NCBI GenBank assembly: GCA_013214945.1
Contig: JABSRT010000002.1
Span: 186,001-250,000 of the forward strand
Direction of reading: 5' to 3'
DNA length: 64,000 nucleotides
Source: Gammaproteobacteria bacterium
GTDB taxonomy: Bacteria > Pseudomonadota > Gammaproteobacteria > Enterobacterales > Psychrobiaceae
Shown here: positions 8,207 to 17,819 of the stretch, piece after piece
How positions within the stretch are numbered: position 1 is the first letter of the stretch
How the letters are laid out: each line of letters starts with the position of its first letter
The notes under the pieces: model-generated
What the model saw: the letters and a program-made list of their open reading frames with translations, nothing else
What the model was told of the DNA's origin: nothing
Databases searched by the model: none
Position numbers and translations under genes: made by a program

Positions 8207-10630
8207 ATGTCTAATAAATTTAGCCCAGAGCAAGATCCACATTTTGCTCGTGAGCAGCAAAATTACGAAAAACCCATCGCCAGTCGTGAGCTTATTCTTC
8301 AATTGCTCAAAGATTCTGACGCCCCACTAAAGCGTGAACAAATTGCTCAAGCCTTTGAAATTGACGATCCTGATTCATTAGAAGGTCTGCGTCGTCGCCT
8401 GCGTGCGATGGAACGTGACGGTCAAGCGGTTTATATTCGCAACGGAAGCTACGGCTTGCCAGAGCGGATGGACCTAATGAAAGGCCGAATTATTGGTCAC
8501 CGTGATGGTTTCGGTTTTTTCCGACCTGAAGAAGGCGGTAAAGATCTGTTTGTCGATCAAAAACAGATGCACGGCGTTTTGCATGGCGATATCGTGTTAG
8601 CACAAACTGGTGGTAATGACCGTCGTGGTAAGCGCGACGCTCGCATTGTCCGAGTTGTTGAACATGGTAAAACCGACTTTGTTGGTCGTTTCTTTGTTGA
8701 TGGTGAGATTAATTTCGTTGTACCAGACGAGTCTCGGATTGCCCAAGATATTATCATTACCGACGGTAGCGTTAATGGCGCTCGTAATGGTCAGGTAGTT
8801 ATCGTTCGGGTAACCAAACGACCATCACGTCATCAAAGCCCACTCGGTGAAGTCATTGAAGTGATGGGTGATGAAATGGACCCAGGCATGGAAATTGAGA
8901 TGGCGTTACGCAATCATGATTTACCACACCAGTTCTCTGATGCCCTGTTAGCTGAAATTGCTGATCTTACCCCTGAAGTGCCTGAAAGCGCTAAAGCCGG
9001 TCGGGTCGATTTACGCGAGTTACCGCTAGTTACTATTGATGGCGAAGACGCACGCGATTTCGATGACGCTGTTTACTGTCGTCGTAAGAAGAGCGGTGGC
9101 TGGCGCTTATGGGTTGCCATTGCTGACGTTAGTAGCTACGTAAAAATGGGAACCGCGCTTGACGATGAAGCATTAGAACGTGGCAACTCAGTTTACTTCC
9201 CTGCGAACGTTATTCCAATGTTACCTGAAGTTCTGTCTAACGGCTTGTGTTCACTAAATCCACATGTCGACCGCTTATGTATGGTTTGTGAAATGACCGT
9301 GAGCGAGAAAGGCAACTTGTCGGGTTATAAGTTCTATCCGGCGGTCATGAACTCGCACGCTCGTTTCACCTATACCAAGGTTGCAGCTATTCTCGATGGC
9401 GATAAAGCCTTGTGTCAGGAATATGCGGCACAAGTTGGCGATTTAAAAGAGCTGCACAAGTTGTATACGGCATTAAATGCTCGTCGACTAGAACGCGGTG
9501 CTATTGCGTTTGAAACAACTGAAACTCAGTTTGTCTTTAATGAAAATCGTAAAATCGACAAAATTGTACCGTTAGTACGTAATGACGCGCATAAGATGAT
9601 CGAAGAATGCATGATTTTAGCCAACGTTGCTTCAGCTAAATTTGTTGAGAAAAACGAAGGTGTTGCCTTGTATCGAGTACACGATACACCGGGTGATGAC
9701 AAACTGACTAACTTCCGCGCTTTCCTTGGGGAATTGAGCTTGTCTCTGGGTGGTGGTGAGAAACCAACTCCGGCTGACTACAGCCAGTTACTCGACAAAG
9801 TCAAGGGACGTGATGACGCTGAACTGATTCAAATTATGCTGCTTCGTTCAATGAAACAAGCAGTATATGCACCTGAAAATGCAGGGCACTTTGGTTTAGC
9901 ACTTGATCATTATAGTCACTTCACTTCGCCGATTCGCCGTTACCCTGATTTAATTTTACATCGTACGATTAAATCGTTGTTGGTAAAAACTAATGAGCTA
10001 GATGCCATCGAAGGTAAAAAGATTGGGGCTTACCCTTATCTTGCTGAGCAAGTATCTAACTTAGGTGAACATTGCTCAATGACCGAGCGCCGTGCTGATG
10101 ATGCAACGCGTGATGTCGCTGATTGGCTTAAATGTGAATACATGCTTGATCATGTTGGTGACAGCTTTAAAGGTACCATCAGCACAGTGACCAGTTTTGG
10201 TTGTTTTGTGCGACTTGACGGTGTCAATATCGAAGGTCTATTACATATCAGCGCTTTGCCTGGTGATTATTATCATTTTGACGCCGCCAAAGCACGATTA
10301 GTGGCAGAGCACTCTAATGATACTTATCACATGGGTGATCGCATTGAAGTGCAAGTGGCTTCGGTTAATCTTGATGACAAGAAAATCGATTTAACCTTAG
10401 TTGCTTTCCAGGGCAATAAAAAACGTCTGCGCGGCAGCAACAAGCGCTCGGGTGATAAACCAAATCGCTCGAATAGCAGTAGTCGGAAAAAGACCTCAAA
10501 CGATGACCTGAAATCAGGTTACAAGAGCGGTCATCAGCCGAGTGATAAGCCAGTTAAAAAGCGTAAACCGAGCAGACGCAAGTCAGGTCCGGGCGCTAAA
10601 GAAAAATCACGTCAGGGCAACAATGCCTAG
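8207..10630 (+). CDS. rnr: Ribonuclease R
   Basis: RNase R is a processive 3'-5' exoribonuclease that degrades structured RNA and acts in rRNA quality control and cold adaptation. The 807 residues show the family order: N-terminal winged helix (about 25-85, SRELILQLLKDSDAPLKREQ), cold-shock/OB domains (about 90-220), the RNB catalytic domain with DARDFDDAV at 281-289 holding the metal-binding aspartates, an S1 domain (about 645-730, FKGTISTVTSFGCFVRLDGV), and a lysine/arginine/serine-rich tail of about 70 residues. The rnr-rlmB pairing 41 bases apart suggests one transcript. Confidence 0.97.
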   Translation: MSNKFSPEQDPHFAREQQNYEKPIASRELILQLLKDSDAPLKREQIAQAFEIDDPDSLEGLRRRLRAMERDGQAVYIRNGSYGLPERMDLMKGRIIGHRDGFGFFRPEEGGKDLFVDQKQMHGVLHGDIVLAQTGGNDRRGKRDARIVRVVEHGKTDFVGRFFVDGEINFVVPDESRIAQDIIITDGSVNGARNGQVVIVRVTKRPSRHQSPLGEVIEVMGDEMDPGMEIEMALRNHDLPHQFSDALLAEIADLTPEVPESAKAGRVDLRELPLVTIDGEDARDFDDAVYCRRKKSGGWRLWVAIADVSSYVKMGTALDDEALERGNSVYFPANVIPMLPEVLSNGLCSLNPHVDRLCMVCEMTVSEKGNLSGYKFYPAVMNSHARFTYTKVAAILDGDKALCQEYAAQVGDLKELHKLYTALNARRLERGAIAFETTETQFVFNENRKIDKIVPLVRNDAHKMIEECMILANVASAKFVEKNEGVALYRVHDTPGDDKLTNFRAFLGELSLSLGGGEKPTPADYSQLLDKVKGRDDAELIQIMLLRSMKQAVYAPENAGHFGLALDHYSHFTSPIRRYPDLILHRTIKSLLVKTNELDAIEGKKIGAYPYLAEQVSNLGEHCSMTERRADDATRDVADWLKCEYMLDHVGDSFKGTISTVTSFGCFVRLDGVNIEGLLHISALPGDYYHFDAAKARLVAEHSNDTYHMGDRIEVQVASVNLDDKKIDLTLVAFQGNKKRLRGSNKRSGDKPNRSNSSSRKKTSNDDLKSGYKSGHQPSDKPVKKRKPSRRKSGPGAKEKSRQGNNA

Positions 10631-10671
10631 TATTAAGACGTTTAATTAAAGAACAAGGTAGCAAACAGTAA

Positions 10672-11409
10672 ATGAGTAAACACGATCTTCTATTTGGATT
10701 ACATAGCGTTGAAGCAGTTTTAAATAACGAACCTGAACGTATTCTTGAAATTTTCGCCTTAAAAGGTCGCGAAGATCAACGAATGAACAAGGTGGTTAAC
10801 GCTGCGCGTCGTAACGGCATAAGTGTTGCCTTTGTTGGTAAAAAAACCATGGACGATAAAGCCGATGGTGAGTCTCACCAGGGCATTATTGCTAACGTGC
10901 GTACCGCCAAGGTTAAAACCGAAGCAGATTTAGATGATATTATTGCCAACAATGATCAGCCGTTTTTATTGATCCTTGACGGTGTGACCGATCCGCATAA
11001 CTTAGGTGCTTGTATCCGTAGTGCCGACGCTGCTGGCGTTCATGCGGTGATCGTACCGAAAGACAAATCAGCATCGTTAACACCGATAGTGCGTAAGGTT
11101 GCCTGTGGCGCCGCTGAGACTATGCCACTGATTCAAGTGACTAACTTAGCGCGTACTATGCGTGAAATCCAAGACAAAGGTGTCTGGATTATTGGCACGG
11201 CTGGTGAAGCGACATCGGGTCTGTTTGAAACCAAAATTAGCGGCTCAGTGGCTATTGTCATGGGCGCTGAAGGCAAAGGCATGCGTCGGTTAACTCGTGA
11301 GCATTGTGACGAGTTAGTATCACTGCCAATGGCTGGCAGCGTATCAAGCCTTAACGTTTCGGTAACGACCGGTATTTGTTTGTTTGAAGTGGTCCGTCAA
11401 CGCGGATAA
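10672..11409 (+). CDS. rlmB: 23S rRNA (Gm2251) 2'-O-methyltransferase
   Basis: SpoU/TrmH-type knotted methyltransferase that modifies the ribose of G2251 in the peptidyltransferase P-loop of 23S rRNA. The 245-residue protein has the N-terminal L30e-like substrate-binding domain (1-75) and the three SPOUT motifs: [14 protein letters not shown] at 107-120, [12 protein letters not shown] at 197-208, and SLNVSVTTG at 226-234. It follows rnr and is closed by a strong terminator at 11432-11469. Confidence 0.96.
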   Translation: MSKHDLLFGLHSVEAVLNNEPERILEIFALKGREDQRMNKVVNAARRNGISVAFVGKKTMDDKADGESHQGIIANVRTAKVKTEADLDDIIANNDQPFLLILDGVTDPHNLGACIRSADAAGVHAVIVPKDKSASLTPIVRKVACGAAETMPLIQVTNLARTMREIQDKGVWIIGTAGEATSGLFETKISGSVAIVMGAEGKGMRRLTREHCDELVSLPMAGSVSSLNVSVTTGICLFEVVRQRG

Positions 11410-11431
11410 TAATTTACAACAAATTATTACT

Positions 11432-11469
11432 AAAATGGTCGTTAACCTTTAGGTAACGACCATTTTTTT
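11432..11469 (+). terminator. Intrinsic terminator after rlmB
   Basis: The arms AATGGTCGTTA and TAACGACCATT form a perfect 11-bp stem, extended inward by CC/GG with one bulged A, followed by seven T. It ends the rnr-rlmB transcript. Confidence 0.92.
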
Positions 11470-11617
11470 GTCCTCATTATTAGAAAATCCTGCGGTTAGC
11501 TTAAAATAATATTATTGCTCGTTATTGTTAATTCACCTCAGGTCAGTGCTTTGCGCGATTATATTTAATAATAAATCAATATTGCGGCCTACAAAGCGTT
11601 GATTGTGGTATTTCTCA

Positions 11618-11646
11618 TTGCGAAATATTTTTTTCTGCTATATAAT
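11618..11646 (+). promoter_or_regulatory. Sigma-70 promoter of the rpsF operon
   Basis: TTGCGA at 11618-11623 and a perfect TATAAT at 11641-11646 are separated by exactly 17 bases. Transcription would start near 11653, leaving a leader of about 85 bases before rpsF. Confidence 0.8.
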
Positions 11647-11686
11647 TTCGCCTCCAAAATCGGCTTCTCATTAGTTCCTTGCCCTA

Positions 11687-11731
11687 TTACTGGTCTAGCC
11701 GAGCCACGTTGGGGCTAACAAACCGTAAGGA
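11687..11731 (+). promoter_or_regulatory. Candidate S6:S18 autoregulatory leader of rpsF
   Basis: The leader can fold with an outer stem TTAC-GGT (11687-11694, one bulged T) against ACC-GTAA (11722-11728) and an inner stem AGCC (11702-11705) against GGCT (11713-11716). Between them, on the 5' side, is the unpaired segment CTAGCCG, which contains the CCG trinucleotide that the S6:S18 protein complex recognises in known rpsF leaders. The outer stem abuts the ribosome site TAAGGA (11726-11731), so protein binding could hide it. The fold was drawn by eye. Confidence 0.65.
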
Positions 11732-11738
11732 ATAATAA

Positions 11739-12134
11739 ATGCGTCATTACGAAATCGTATTTATGGTTCACCCTGATCAGAGTGAACAAGTACCTGCAAT
11801 GATTGAGCGTTACACTGCTTCAATTAAAGATTCTGGTGGTCAAATCCACCGTCTAGAAGACTGGGGCCGTCGTCAGTTGGCTTACCCAATCGAAAAGCTT
11901 CACAAAGCTCACTACGTTCTTATGAACGTTGAAGCTGGTCAAGAAGTAATGGACGAGTTAGAGCATAACTTCCGTTACAACGATGCAGTGATCCGTAGCC
12001 TAGTACTTCGTACTAAAGCTGCAGTTACTGAAGCTTCTGACATTGCTAAGGCAAAAGAAGAACGTCGCGATTCAAAGCGTCGTGAAGCACCAGTTAGCGA
12101 AGAAGCTAAAAAAGAACAACCAGCAGCAGAGTAA
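11739..12134 (+). CDS. rpsF: 30S ribosomal protein S6
   Basis: S6 binds the central domain of 16S rRNA together with S18. The 131-residue protein starts [20 protein letters not shown], the family signature, and contains [14 protein letters not shown]. The last 25 residues are charged and lysine/glutamate-rich, the tail that RimK glutamylates in E. coli (not shown here). It heads the rpsF-priB-rpsR-rplI operon and is preceded by a strong promoter and the candidate S6:S18 leader. Ribosome site TAAGGA. Confidence 0.98.
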   Translation: MRHYEIVFMVHPDQSEQVPAMIERYTASIKDSGGQIHRLEDWGRRQLAYPIEKLHKAHYVLMNVEAGQEVMDELEHNFRYNDAVIRSLVLRTKAAVTEASDIAKAKEERRDSKRREAPVSEEAKKEQPAAE

Positions 12135-12159
12135 TCTGTAATAGGTAATTTGAAGATTG

Positions 12160-12707
<548 letters not shown>

Positions 12708-12737
12708 GTCGGTTATTGAATTTTTAGGAGATAGGTA

Positions 12738-13187
12738 ATGCAAGTTATTTTACTTGATAAGATTGCTAAGCTTGGTGGTTTAGGCGACAAGGTTTCTGTG
12801 AAATCTGGTTTCGCTCGTAACTTCCTTTTACCGCAAGGTAAAGCTGTTTTTGCAAGCAAAGAAAACATCGCTAAGTTCGAAGAACGTCGCGCTGAGTTAG
12901 AAGCTAAATTAGCTGCTAACCTAGCTGCTGCTCAAACCCGTGCTGAAAAAGTTGCTGCGTTATCAAACGTTGTAATTTCTTCTGTATCTGGTGACGAAGG
13001 TAAGCTATTCGGTTCTATCGGTACTCGTGATATCGCTGATGCAGTTTCTGCTGCTGGCGTTGAAGTTGTTAAGAGCGAAGTTCGTCTTTCTGAAGGCGCA
13101 CTACGTCACACTGGCGAATTCGAAGTTGTACTTCATCTACACGCTGAAGTAAATGCAACTGTTACTATTGAAATCGTAGCTGAGTAA
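12738..13187 (+). CDS. rplI: 50S ribosomal protein L9
   Basis: L9 has two globular domains joined by a long helix and binds 23S rRNA near the L1 stalk. The 149 residues begin [19 protein letters not shown], have the conserved [14 protein letters not shown], an alanine/glutamate-rich helix (about 45-75), and the C-terminal domain from [24 protein letters not shown] precedes the ATG. It is the last gene of the operon, followed by a strong terminator. Confidence 0.98.
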   Translation: MQVILLDKIAKLGGLGDKVSVKSGFARNFLLPQGKAVFASKENIAKFEERRAELEAKLAANLAAAQTRAEKVAALSNVVISSVSGDEGKLFGSIGTRDIADAVSAAGVEVVKSEVRLSEGALRHTGEFEVVLHLHAEVNATVTIEIVAE

Positions 13188-13211
13188 TCTCTAGCTAATT
13201 TTTCAAAGTAA

Positions 13212-13245
13212 AAAAAAGCCGCTTAAGTAATTAAGCGGCTTTTTT
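13212..13245. terminator. Bidirectional terminator between rplI and the CBS gene
   Basis: Arms AAAAAGCCGCTTAA and TTAAGCGGCTTTTT form a 14-bp stem around GTAA. The T-run serves rplI on the plus strand, and the A-run gives a T-run on the minus strand for the converging four-gene operon. Confidence 0.92.
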
Positions 13246-13271
13246 GTGTCATAAATTTGATGTAATTGGGA

Positions 13272-13676
13272 TTAACAGTCATTGGTTAGTTGATGTAAGA
13301 CGAGCTCTTGATAACCAATCACCCCTAAGATCTCTTCTTTTTCTACCACAGGGGTATAATGCAGGTCGAAATTTTCGAATAATCGCGCGCAATAGCGAAT
13401 ATCCATTTGCGGCGGTACGCTGATCAGGGGTTTAGCCATTACTTCATAAATATTGACCCGTTCGGGCGCACGATCCTTGGCAATCACTTGCTTGGCAATA
13501 TCTTGCAGAAGCAAGATGCCATAGGCGTCATGTGGGTCGCGTTTATTAACAATAATAACATCGCACTTTTCACGTTTCATTACCTCAATGGCTTCACGAA
13601 TTGTCTGCATACCGTCCATTTTAATGAAACGATTGGTCATGACTTCAGATGCTTTAATCAGAGTGTTTGTACTCAC
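13272..13676 (-). CDS. CBS-pair domain protein of the DUF1538 operon
   Basis: A soluble 134-residue protein made of two CBS motifs and little else: the first around residues 10-60 (ASEVMTNRFIKMDGMQTIREA), the second around 78-130 (EVMAKPLISVPPQMDIRYCA, then YTPVVEKEEILGVIGYQELV). CBS pairs usually bind adenine nucleotides or S-adenosyl compounds and report energy state to a partner protein. The GTG start overlaps the stop of the P-II-like gene by four bases (GTGA), with GGAG upstream. Last gene of the four-gene operon. Ligand and partner are unknown; a gating or regulatory role on the DUF1538 proteins is my inference. Confidence 0.85.
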   Translation of the reverse strand: MSTNTLIKASEVMTNRFIKMDGMQTIREAIEVMKREKCDVIIVNKRDPHDAYGILLLQDIAKQVIAKDRAPERVNIYEVMAKPLISVPPQMDIRYCARLFENFDLHYTPVVEKEEILGVIGYQELVLHQLTNDC

Positions 13677-14023
13677 AATTCTTTCTCCACAGTTTCGCTT
13701 AGTCGATTAATTTGATGACTAACGCCGACGGCATCTTCGACATCAATTTGGATTGCTATGCCAGATCCTGGTTTTTTATCAAATTGACCAACTTGATAAA
13801 TTTTTTCCAAAATATGGCGACTTAAATGTTCTTCGACAATAAATAAGATGACATCACGAGGCTCATCTAAGGTTAAACCAAAGAAGGTTTTAGGTTGTTG
13901 AATACCTTCTCCTCTGGCGTTATTAATAATAGTAGCACCGGTTGCTCCTGCCTCTCGTGCCGCATCCATAATGAGATCCGTGGTGTTGTCATCAACGAAG
14001 GCGATGATTAATTTAAAATGCAT
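13673..14023 (-). CDS. Divergent P-II-like signalling protein
   Basis: The 116-residue protein has a ferredoxin-like P-II fold pattern: strand HFKLIIAFVDD, helix TDLIMDAAREAGATGATIIN, then RDVILFIVEEHLSRHILEKI, and a C-terminal strand GSGIAIQIDVEDAVGV. The segment matching the T-loop (about 35-55, NARGEGIQQPKTFFGLTLD) has no tyrosine where GlnB/GlnK carry the uridylylated Tyr51, so it is not a canonical nitrogen P-II. GGAGAG precedes the ATG. It stands between the two DUF1538 genes and the CBS gene. P-II-like proteins commonly bind and regulate membrane transporters, which is the likely role here by inference. Confidence 0.8.
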   Translation of the reverse strand: MHFKLIIAFVDDNTTDLIMDAAREAGATGATIINNARGEGIQQPKTFFGLTLDEPRDVILFIVEEHLSRHILEKIYQVGQFDKKPGSGIAIQIDVEDAVGVSHQINRLSETVEKEL

Positions 14024-14059
14024 ATTTCTCTCCGATCATGCGTTTTTTACTTAGTAACA

Positions 14060-14860
14060 TTATGTTTTATGTGAATGTTTGGTTAGCTTTTCCGATATCT
14101 GCGCATAAGCCATTACCGACATAATAGGGAACAAGCTAGCAAAAGCGATTAAACCAAAACCGTCAATTATTGGGTTTCGTCCGGGTACTGTCTCGGCTAA
14201 ACCCAACCCAAGTGCGGCGACTAATGGTACTGTAACGGTTGAAGTTGTAACGCCACCTGAATCATAAGCCAGTGGAATAATTAATTTTGGTGCAAATAAG
14301 GTTTGAATAACAACGACGACATAACCCGCCATGATGTACCACTGAATAGGATCTCCGACCACAATCCGATAACAGCCGAGCGAGATACCAACGGCAACAC
14401 CAAATGCGACAGAAAGCCGTAAGCCCCACACGCCGACGGTTCCACCTGATACTTCATTGGCTTTAATTGCAACGGCAATAAGAGACGGCTCAGCAATGGT
14501 GGTTGCAAAACCAATTAAAAAAGCAAAGATATAAACCCAGCTATAATCGGTCCAAGCAAGTTGCTGTACCACGCCACTAAGCTGCGCTGCATTATCAACA
14601 CCGGCAATAAAGGCTGGATCAGTCAGTTGCTTGGCCATTAACCGCCCTAAAGGAAACAGCGCTAATTCAAGCCCAATTAAGAATAATGATAAGCCGATTA
14701 AGACCCAAACAAAGCCCCGTAATACCTTACCAAGATTGGGTAATGGCTTGCGGATTACGGCAAATTGAAAGCCAAATAAAATCGCCGCTATCGGCAGGAC
14801 ATCGGTGAAGGTGGCTAAGATTGTTTGCACAATCTGAATTAGGATGTCGCTCAAGGTCAT
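14060..14860 (-). CDS. DUF1538 integral membrane protein B
   Basis: A 266-residue membrane protein with six to seven hydrophobic segments. It carries the DUF1538 patterns also found in its upstream neighbour: [20 protein letters not shown] near 38-57, [12 protein letters not shown] at 120-131, [20 protein letters not shown] at 198-217, and [16 protein letters not shown] at 227-242. Its ATG overlaps the TGA of the neighbour (ATGA). No function is established for DUF1538; the conserved polar motifs inside hydrophobic stretches suggest transport, and the two paralogues may form a heteromer. It lacks any fused soluble domain, so sensing would come from the P-II-like and CBS proteins. Confidence 0.85.
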   Translation of the reverse strand: MTLSDILIQIVQTILATFTDVLPIAAILFGFQFAVIRKPLPNLGKVLRGFVWVLIGLSLFLIGLELALFPLGRLMAKQLTDPAFIAGVDNAAQLSGVVQQLAWTDYSWVYIFAFLIGFATTIAEPSLIAVAIKANEVSGGTVGVWGLRLSVAFGVAVGISLGCYRIVVGDPIQWYIMAGYVVVVIQTLFAPKLIIPLAYDSGGVTTSTVTVPLVAALGLGLAETVPGRNPIIDGFGLIAFASLFPIMSVMAYAQISEKLTKHSHKT

Positions 14861-15594
14861 AGTTTAATCATCCCGTAAGCCATCACGAAAATCATAGGGG
14901 TTAGGGAGGCTAAGGCGATTAGCCCAAAGCCGTCGATCATCGGATTTCTGCCTTTAATTGAGGAAGCTAAACCCACCCCCAAAGCAGTGACTAGCGGCAC
15001 GGTGATGGTTGAGGTTGTAACGCCGCCAGAGTCATAAGCAATCCCGATAATCTCTGGTGGTGCGAACATTGTCATAATAACGACGAGTAAGTAGCCGATA
15101 ATAATAAACCATTGCAGCGGCCAGCCTTTGATTATTCTAAATACCCCCAGCGCGATAGCAATACCAACACTTAACGCAACACTTAGTCTAAGTCCTTGGG
15201 CATAATCGTTCATCGCGGCTTGGCTGGCTCCAATTAAACCACCATCAGCCGCTACTTTTGCCGCTTCAGCGGCAACGGCTATTAAAGCTGGCTCGGCGAC
15301 TGTCGTGCCAAAACCGAGGCAAAAAGCAAAGATCAATAACCACTTCACGCTGCCTTTACGGGCAAAGGCGTGGGCCATTGATTCACCAATCGGAAATAAG
15401 CCTTGTTCCAGGCCGTGAATAAAGAAAGTAAGACCTAGTAAAACAAATAAGACCCCAAGCAGTAACTGACCGACATTAGGCAAGGGCTGGCCAATCACTA
15501 CCAGCTGAAAGAAAACAATCACCGCAATGATCGGTGCCAAATCTCTGGCACTGCTGATCATAAAATAAAACAGTTTTTTGAAGGTCTTTTGCAA
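14857..15594 (-). CDS. DUF1538 integral membrane protein A
   Basis: First gene of the four-gene minus-strand operon. The 245-residue protein has about seven hydrophobic segments and the DUF1538 signatures [20 protein letters not shown] (35-54), [20 protein letters not shown] (97-116), [10 protein letters not shown] (187-196) and [16 protein letters not shown] (215-230), in the same order as in its paralogue. The likely start is a TTG at 15594 because AAGGGA lies eight bases upstream; an ATG at 15561 has no ribosome site but would still include all conserved parts. Function unknown; a regulated transporter is my inference. Confidence 0.83.
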   Translation of the reverse strand: MQKTFKKLFYFMISSARDLAPIIAVIVFFQLVVIGQPLPNVGQLLLGVLFVLLGLTFFIHGLEQGLFPIGESMAHAFARKGSVKWLLIFAFCLGFGTTVAEPALIAVAAEAAKVAADGGLIGASQAAMNDYAQGLRLSVALSVGIAIALGVFRIIKGWPLQWFIIIGYLLVVIMTMFAPPEIIGIAYDSGGVTTSTITVPLVTALGVGLASSIKGRNPMIDGFGLIALASLTPMIFVMAYGMIKL

Positions 15595-15743
15595 CTTAGA
15601 TCCCTTAAATTGAGCTGATTGTACTTTTATCTTACCGTAAAAGTGAGCTTTTGATCTAGGCCATATATTAGTAACTAGCGGGTTAAAACAGGTTTTTAAA
15701 TAATAAGATAGTAGGATTGACAGTTAATTAAAGCGCTAATCCG

Positions 15744-15824
15744 ATGGGCGGGGGTTTAATCGAAGAATTGATGGCGGCAGCTGGTGAGCTACAACAAGAG
15801 AAAAAGGTGATTAAATTTGGATAA
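15744..15824 (+). other. Short open frame of 26 codons, possible gene remnant
   Basis: An ATG at 15744 opens a frame encoding MGGGLIEELMAAAGELQQEK plus six more residues and a TAA. It has a protein-like composition, but no good ribosome site and no recognised family, and the stop runs straight into the prs terminator. It may be the tail of a lost gene or chance. It lies in the otherwise gene-free stretch 15595-15876. Confidence 0.2.
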
Positions 15825-15849
15825 AAAAAGCCGCGTTAAACGCGGCTTC
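15822..15849 (-). terminator. Intrinsic terminator after prs
   Basis: On the minus strand AAGCCGCG and CGCGGCTT form an eight-bp stem around TTTAA, followed by a run of T. It lies 28 bases past the prs stop. On the plus strand there is no T-run. Confidence 0.9.
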
Positions 15850-15876
15850 AATCTTTAAGCTAAGTTAAATGCTTGC

Positions 15877-16824
15877 TTAGTATTCGAACATTGCCGAAAT
15901 AGATTCTTCGTTTGAAACGCGGCGCAGTGCTTCAGCAATCATGCTGTCTAATGACAGAACTTTTACTTTACCGGTTGCAATCATTTCAGGGCTCAGTGGA
16001 ATTGAATCTGTAACAATAAATTGTTCGATTACACTGTTTTCAACGTTTTCTACTGCACTGCCTGAAAATACTGGGTGAGTTGCGTAAGCGTAGATATTAC
16101 GAGCGCCATGTTCTTTGAGCGCTTCGGCTGCTTTACACAAGGTGCCGCCAGTATCGATCATATCATCAACAATAATACAGTCACGATCAGCAACATCACC
16201 GATAATATGCATAACTTGTGATACGTTGGCTTGTGGGCGACGTTTATCGATAATAGCCAAGTCGGTATCATCAAGTAATTTCGCTAACGCACGTGCGCGC
16301 ACGACACCGCCAATGTCTGGAGACACGACGATAGGGCGGTGAAACTCACGGCTTTTAATATCATTCAAAAGGACAGGAGTACCAAATACGTTGTCTACTG
16401 GTACATCAAAGAAGCCCTGGATTTGCTCTGCGTGCAAATCAACCGTTAAAACTCGGTCAACCCCAACACTCGACAAGAAGTCAGCAACAACTTTGGCAGT
16501 AATTGGTACACGAGCACTGCGAACGCGGCGATCTTGGCGCGCGTAGCCAAAATAAGGGATAACGGCAGTAATACGACCAGCAGAAGCTCGGCGTAGTGCG
16601 TCAACCATCACTAATAACTCCATCAGGTTGTTATTAGTGGGTGAGCAAGTTGATTGCAAGATGAACACATCTGCACCACGTACATTTTCGTTAATTTGTA
16701 CGCTAATTTCCCCGTCACTAAAGCAACCAACAGTCGCATCACCTAATTTCAGGTAAAGACGATCGGCAATTTTTTTAGCAAGTTCAGGGATGGCGTTTCC
16801 AGCAAATAGCTTAATATCAGGCAC
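15877..16824 (-). CDS. prs: Ribose-phosphate pyrophosphokinase
   Basis: Makes PRPP from ribose 5-phosphate and ATP for purine, pyrimidine, histidine, tryptophan and NAD synthesis. The 315-residue length is the bacterial class I length. Visible are the flexible-loop RYAxQDRR-type motif ([18 protein letters not shown], 93-110), the metal-binding [12 protein letters not shown] (128-139) and the PRPP-binding loop [11 protein letters not shown] (219-229). It follows lolB and ispE on the same strand, the standard gammaproteobacterial order, with a 97-base gap that holds a dyad around TATAAT and could contain its own promoter. Confidence 0.98.
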   Translation of the reverse strand: MPDIKLFAGNAIPELAKKIADRLYLKLGDATVGCFSDGEISVQINENVRGADVFILQSTCSPTNNNLMELLVMVDALRRASAGRITAVIPYFGYARQDRRVRSARVPITAKVVADFLSSVGVDRVLTVDLHAEQIQGFFDVPVDNVFGTPVLLNDIKSREFHRPIVVSPDIGGVVRARALAKLLDDTDLAIIDKRRPQANVSQVMHIIGDVADRDCIIVDDMIDTGGTLCKAAEALKEHGARNIYAYATHPVFSGSAVENVENSVIEQFIVTDSIPLSPEMIATGKVKVLSLDSMIAEALRRVSNEESISAMFEY

Positions 16825-16921
16825 GTTAAAACCTCAGGCGTTGGTTTTGTCGGTGGTATTTAAGACCACCATTGCATTAGTCGTTTTATTATAAAACAAC
16901 TAACAGTAAGTTATGTTTGCA

Positions 16922-17806
16922 TCAAATCGGCAGACTGGAATGGTTTAGTTTCGTTACTAAAGGAGATTGGTTAATCCCTTTGGCGATAAAACCTTGCATC
17001 GGTTTTGGTAATTTATCTAACACAGCAGCCGCTGACTGTTGGTCGACAAATTCACCAAAAACACAACTACCAGTGCCGGTCATTTTTGCTGGCGCGTATT
17101 GTATCAACCACGCAAGGGCCTTGGCAACTTCAGGATAACGATTTTTTGTGACTTTTTCGCAATCATTTGTCAATAAAGCATTATTTATTTGTGATATAGA
17201 AATGGGAGCTGTATCACGAACTAACTCAGGGGCGCTAAAAATTTCGCGGGTACACACTGAAACACCGGGCCAAATCACCAAATACCAAGGTTGTGGTGGT
17301 GAAACAGGGGTTAGTTTTTCACCAATTCCTTGTGCGAATGCGGCGAAACCACGAATAAAAATTGGAACATCCGCCCCTAAGCTCAGCCCGAGCTGTGCCA
17401 GTTGGTCGTTTGATAACTGACATTGCCACAAATGATTCAAGGCGACTAAGGTGGTCGCAGCATCAGATGAACCGCCGCCAAGACCCGCGCCCATTGGCAG
17501 GATTTTAGTCAGTTCAATTGAGGCTCCTGCATTGTGTAATGCATAGGGCTTTAGCAACATCGCCGCGCGATAAATAAGATTATCTTCAAGTGTAACACCT
17601 GGCACATCCGGGCTAAGGCTAATAGATCCTGAATCATTACAATCGATAGCTAAGCTGTCGCCATAATCTAAAAATTGGAACACAGTCTCCAACGTATGGT
17701 AGCCATTATCGAGCTGGCCAGTAATATGAAGAAACAGATTTATTTTAGCCGGTGCTGGCCACTGATTGTTGCCAGGAGTGATATTGTGCATAGAGAGTCT
17801 TATCAT
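16922..17806 (-). CDS. ispE: 4-diphosphocytidyl-2-C-methyl-D-erythritol kinase
   Basis: GHMP-family kinase of the MEP isoprenoid pathway. It phosphorylates the 2-hydroxyl of CDP-methylerythritol. The 294-residue protein has AKINLFLHITG near the N-terminus (20-30) and the ATP-binding PMGAGLGGGSSDAA at 104-117, and a GHMP C-terminal motif MTGTGSCVFGEF. Starts are possible at ATG 17806 or ATG 17791; neither has a strong ribosome site. It begins 13 bases after lolB, so it is probably cotranscribed with it. Confidence 0.95.
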   Translation of the reverse strand: MIRLSMHNITPGNNQWPAPAKINLFLHITGQLDNGYHTLETVFQFLDYGDSLAIDCNDSGSISLSPDVPGVTLEDNLIYRAAMLLKPYALHNAGASIELTKILPMGAGLGGGSSDAATTLVALNHLWQCQLSNDQLAQLGLSLGADVPIFIRGFAAFAQGIGEKLTPVSPPQPWYLVIWPGVSVCTREIFSAPELVRDTAPISISQINNALLTNDCEKVTKNRYPEVAKALAWLIQYAPAKMTGTGSCVFGEFVDQQSAAAVLDKLPKPMQGFIAKGINQSPLVTKLNHSSLPI

Positions 17807-17819
17807 TGGTTGGGTCTAG

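Noticed and set aside
13272-15594. Interpretation of the P-II-like and CBS genes as part of the nitrogen regulon with glnK
   Set aside because: The P-II-like protein lacks the T-loop tyrosine, the operon has no visible NtrC box, and it is linked to DUF1538 and not amtB.
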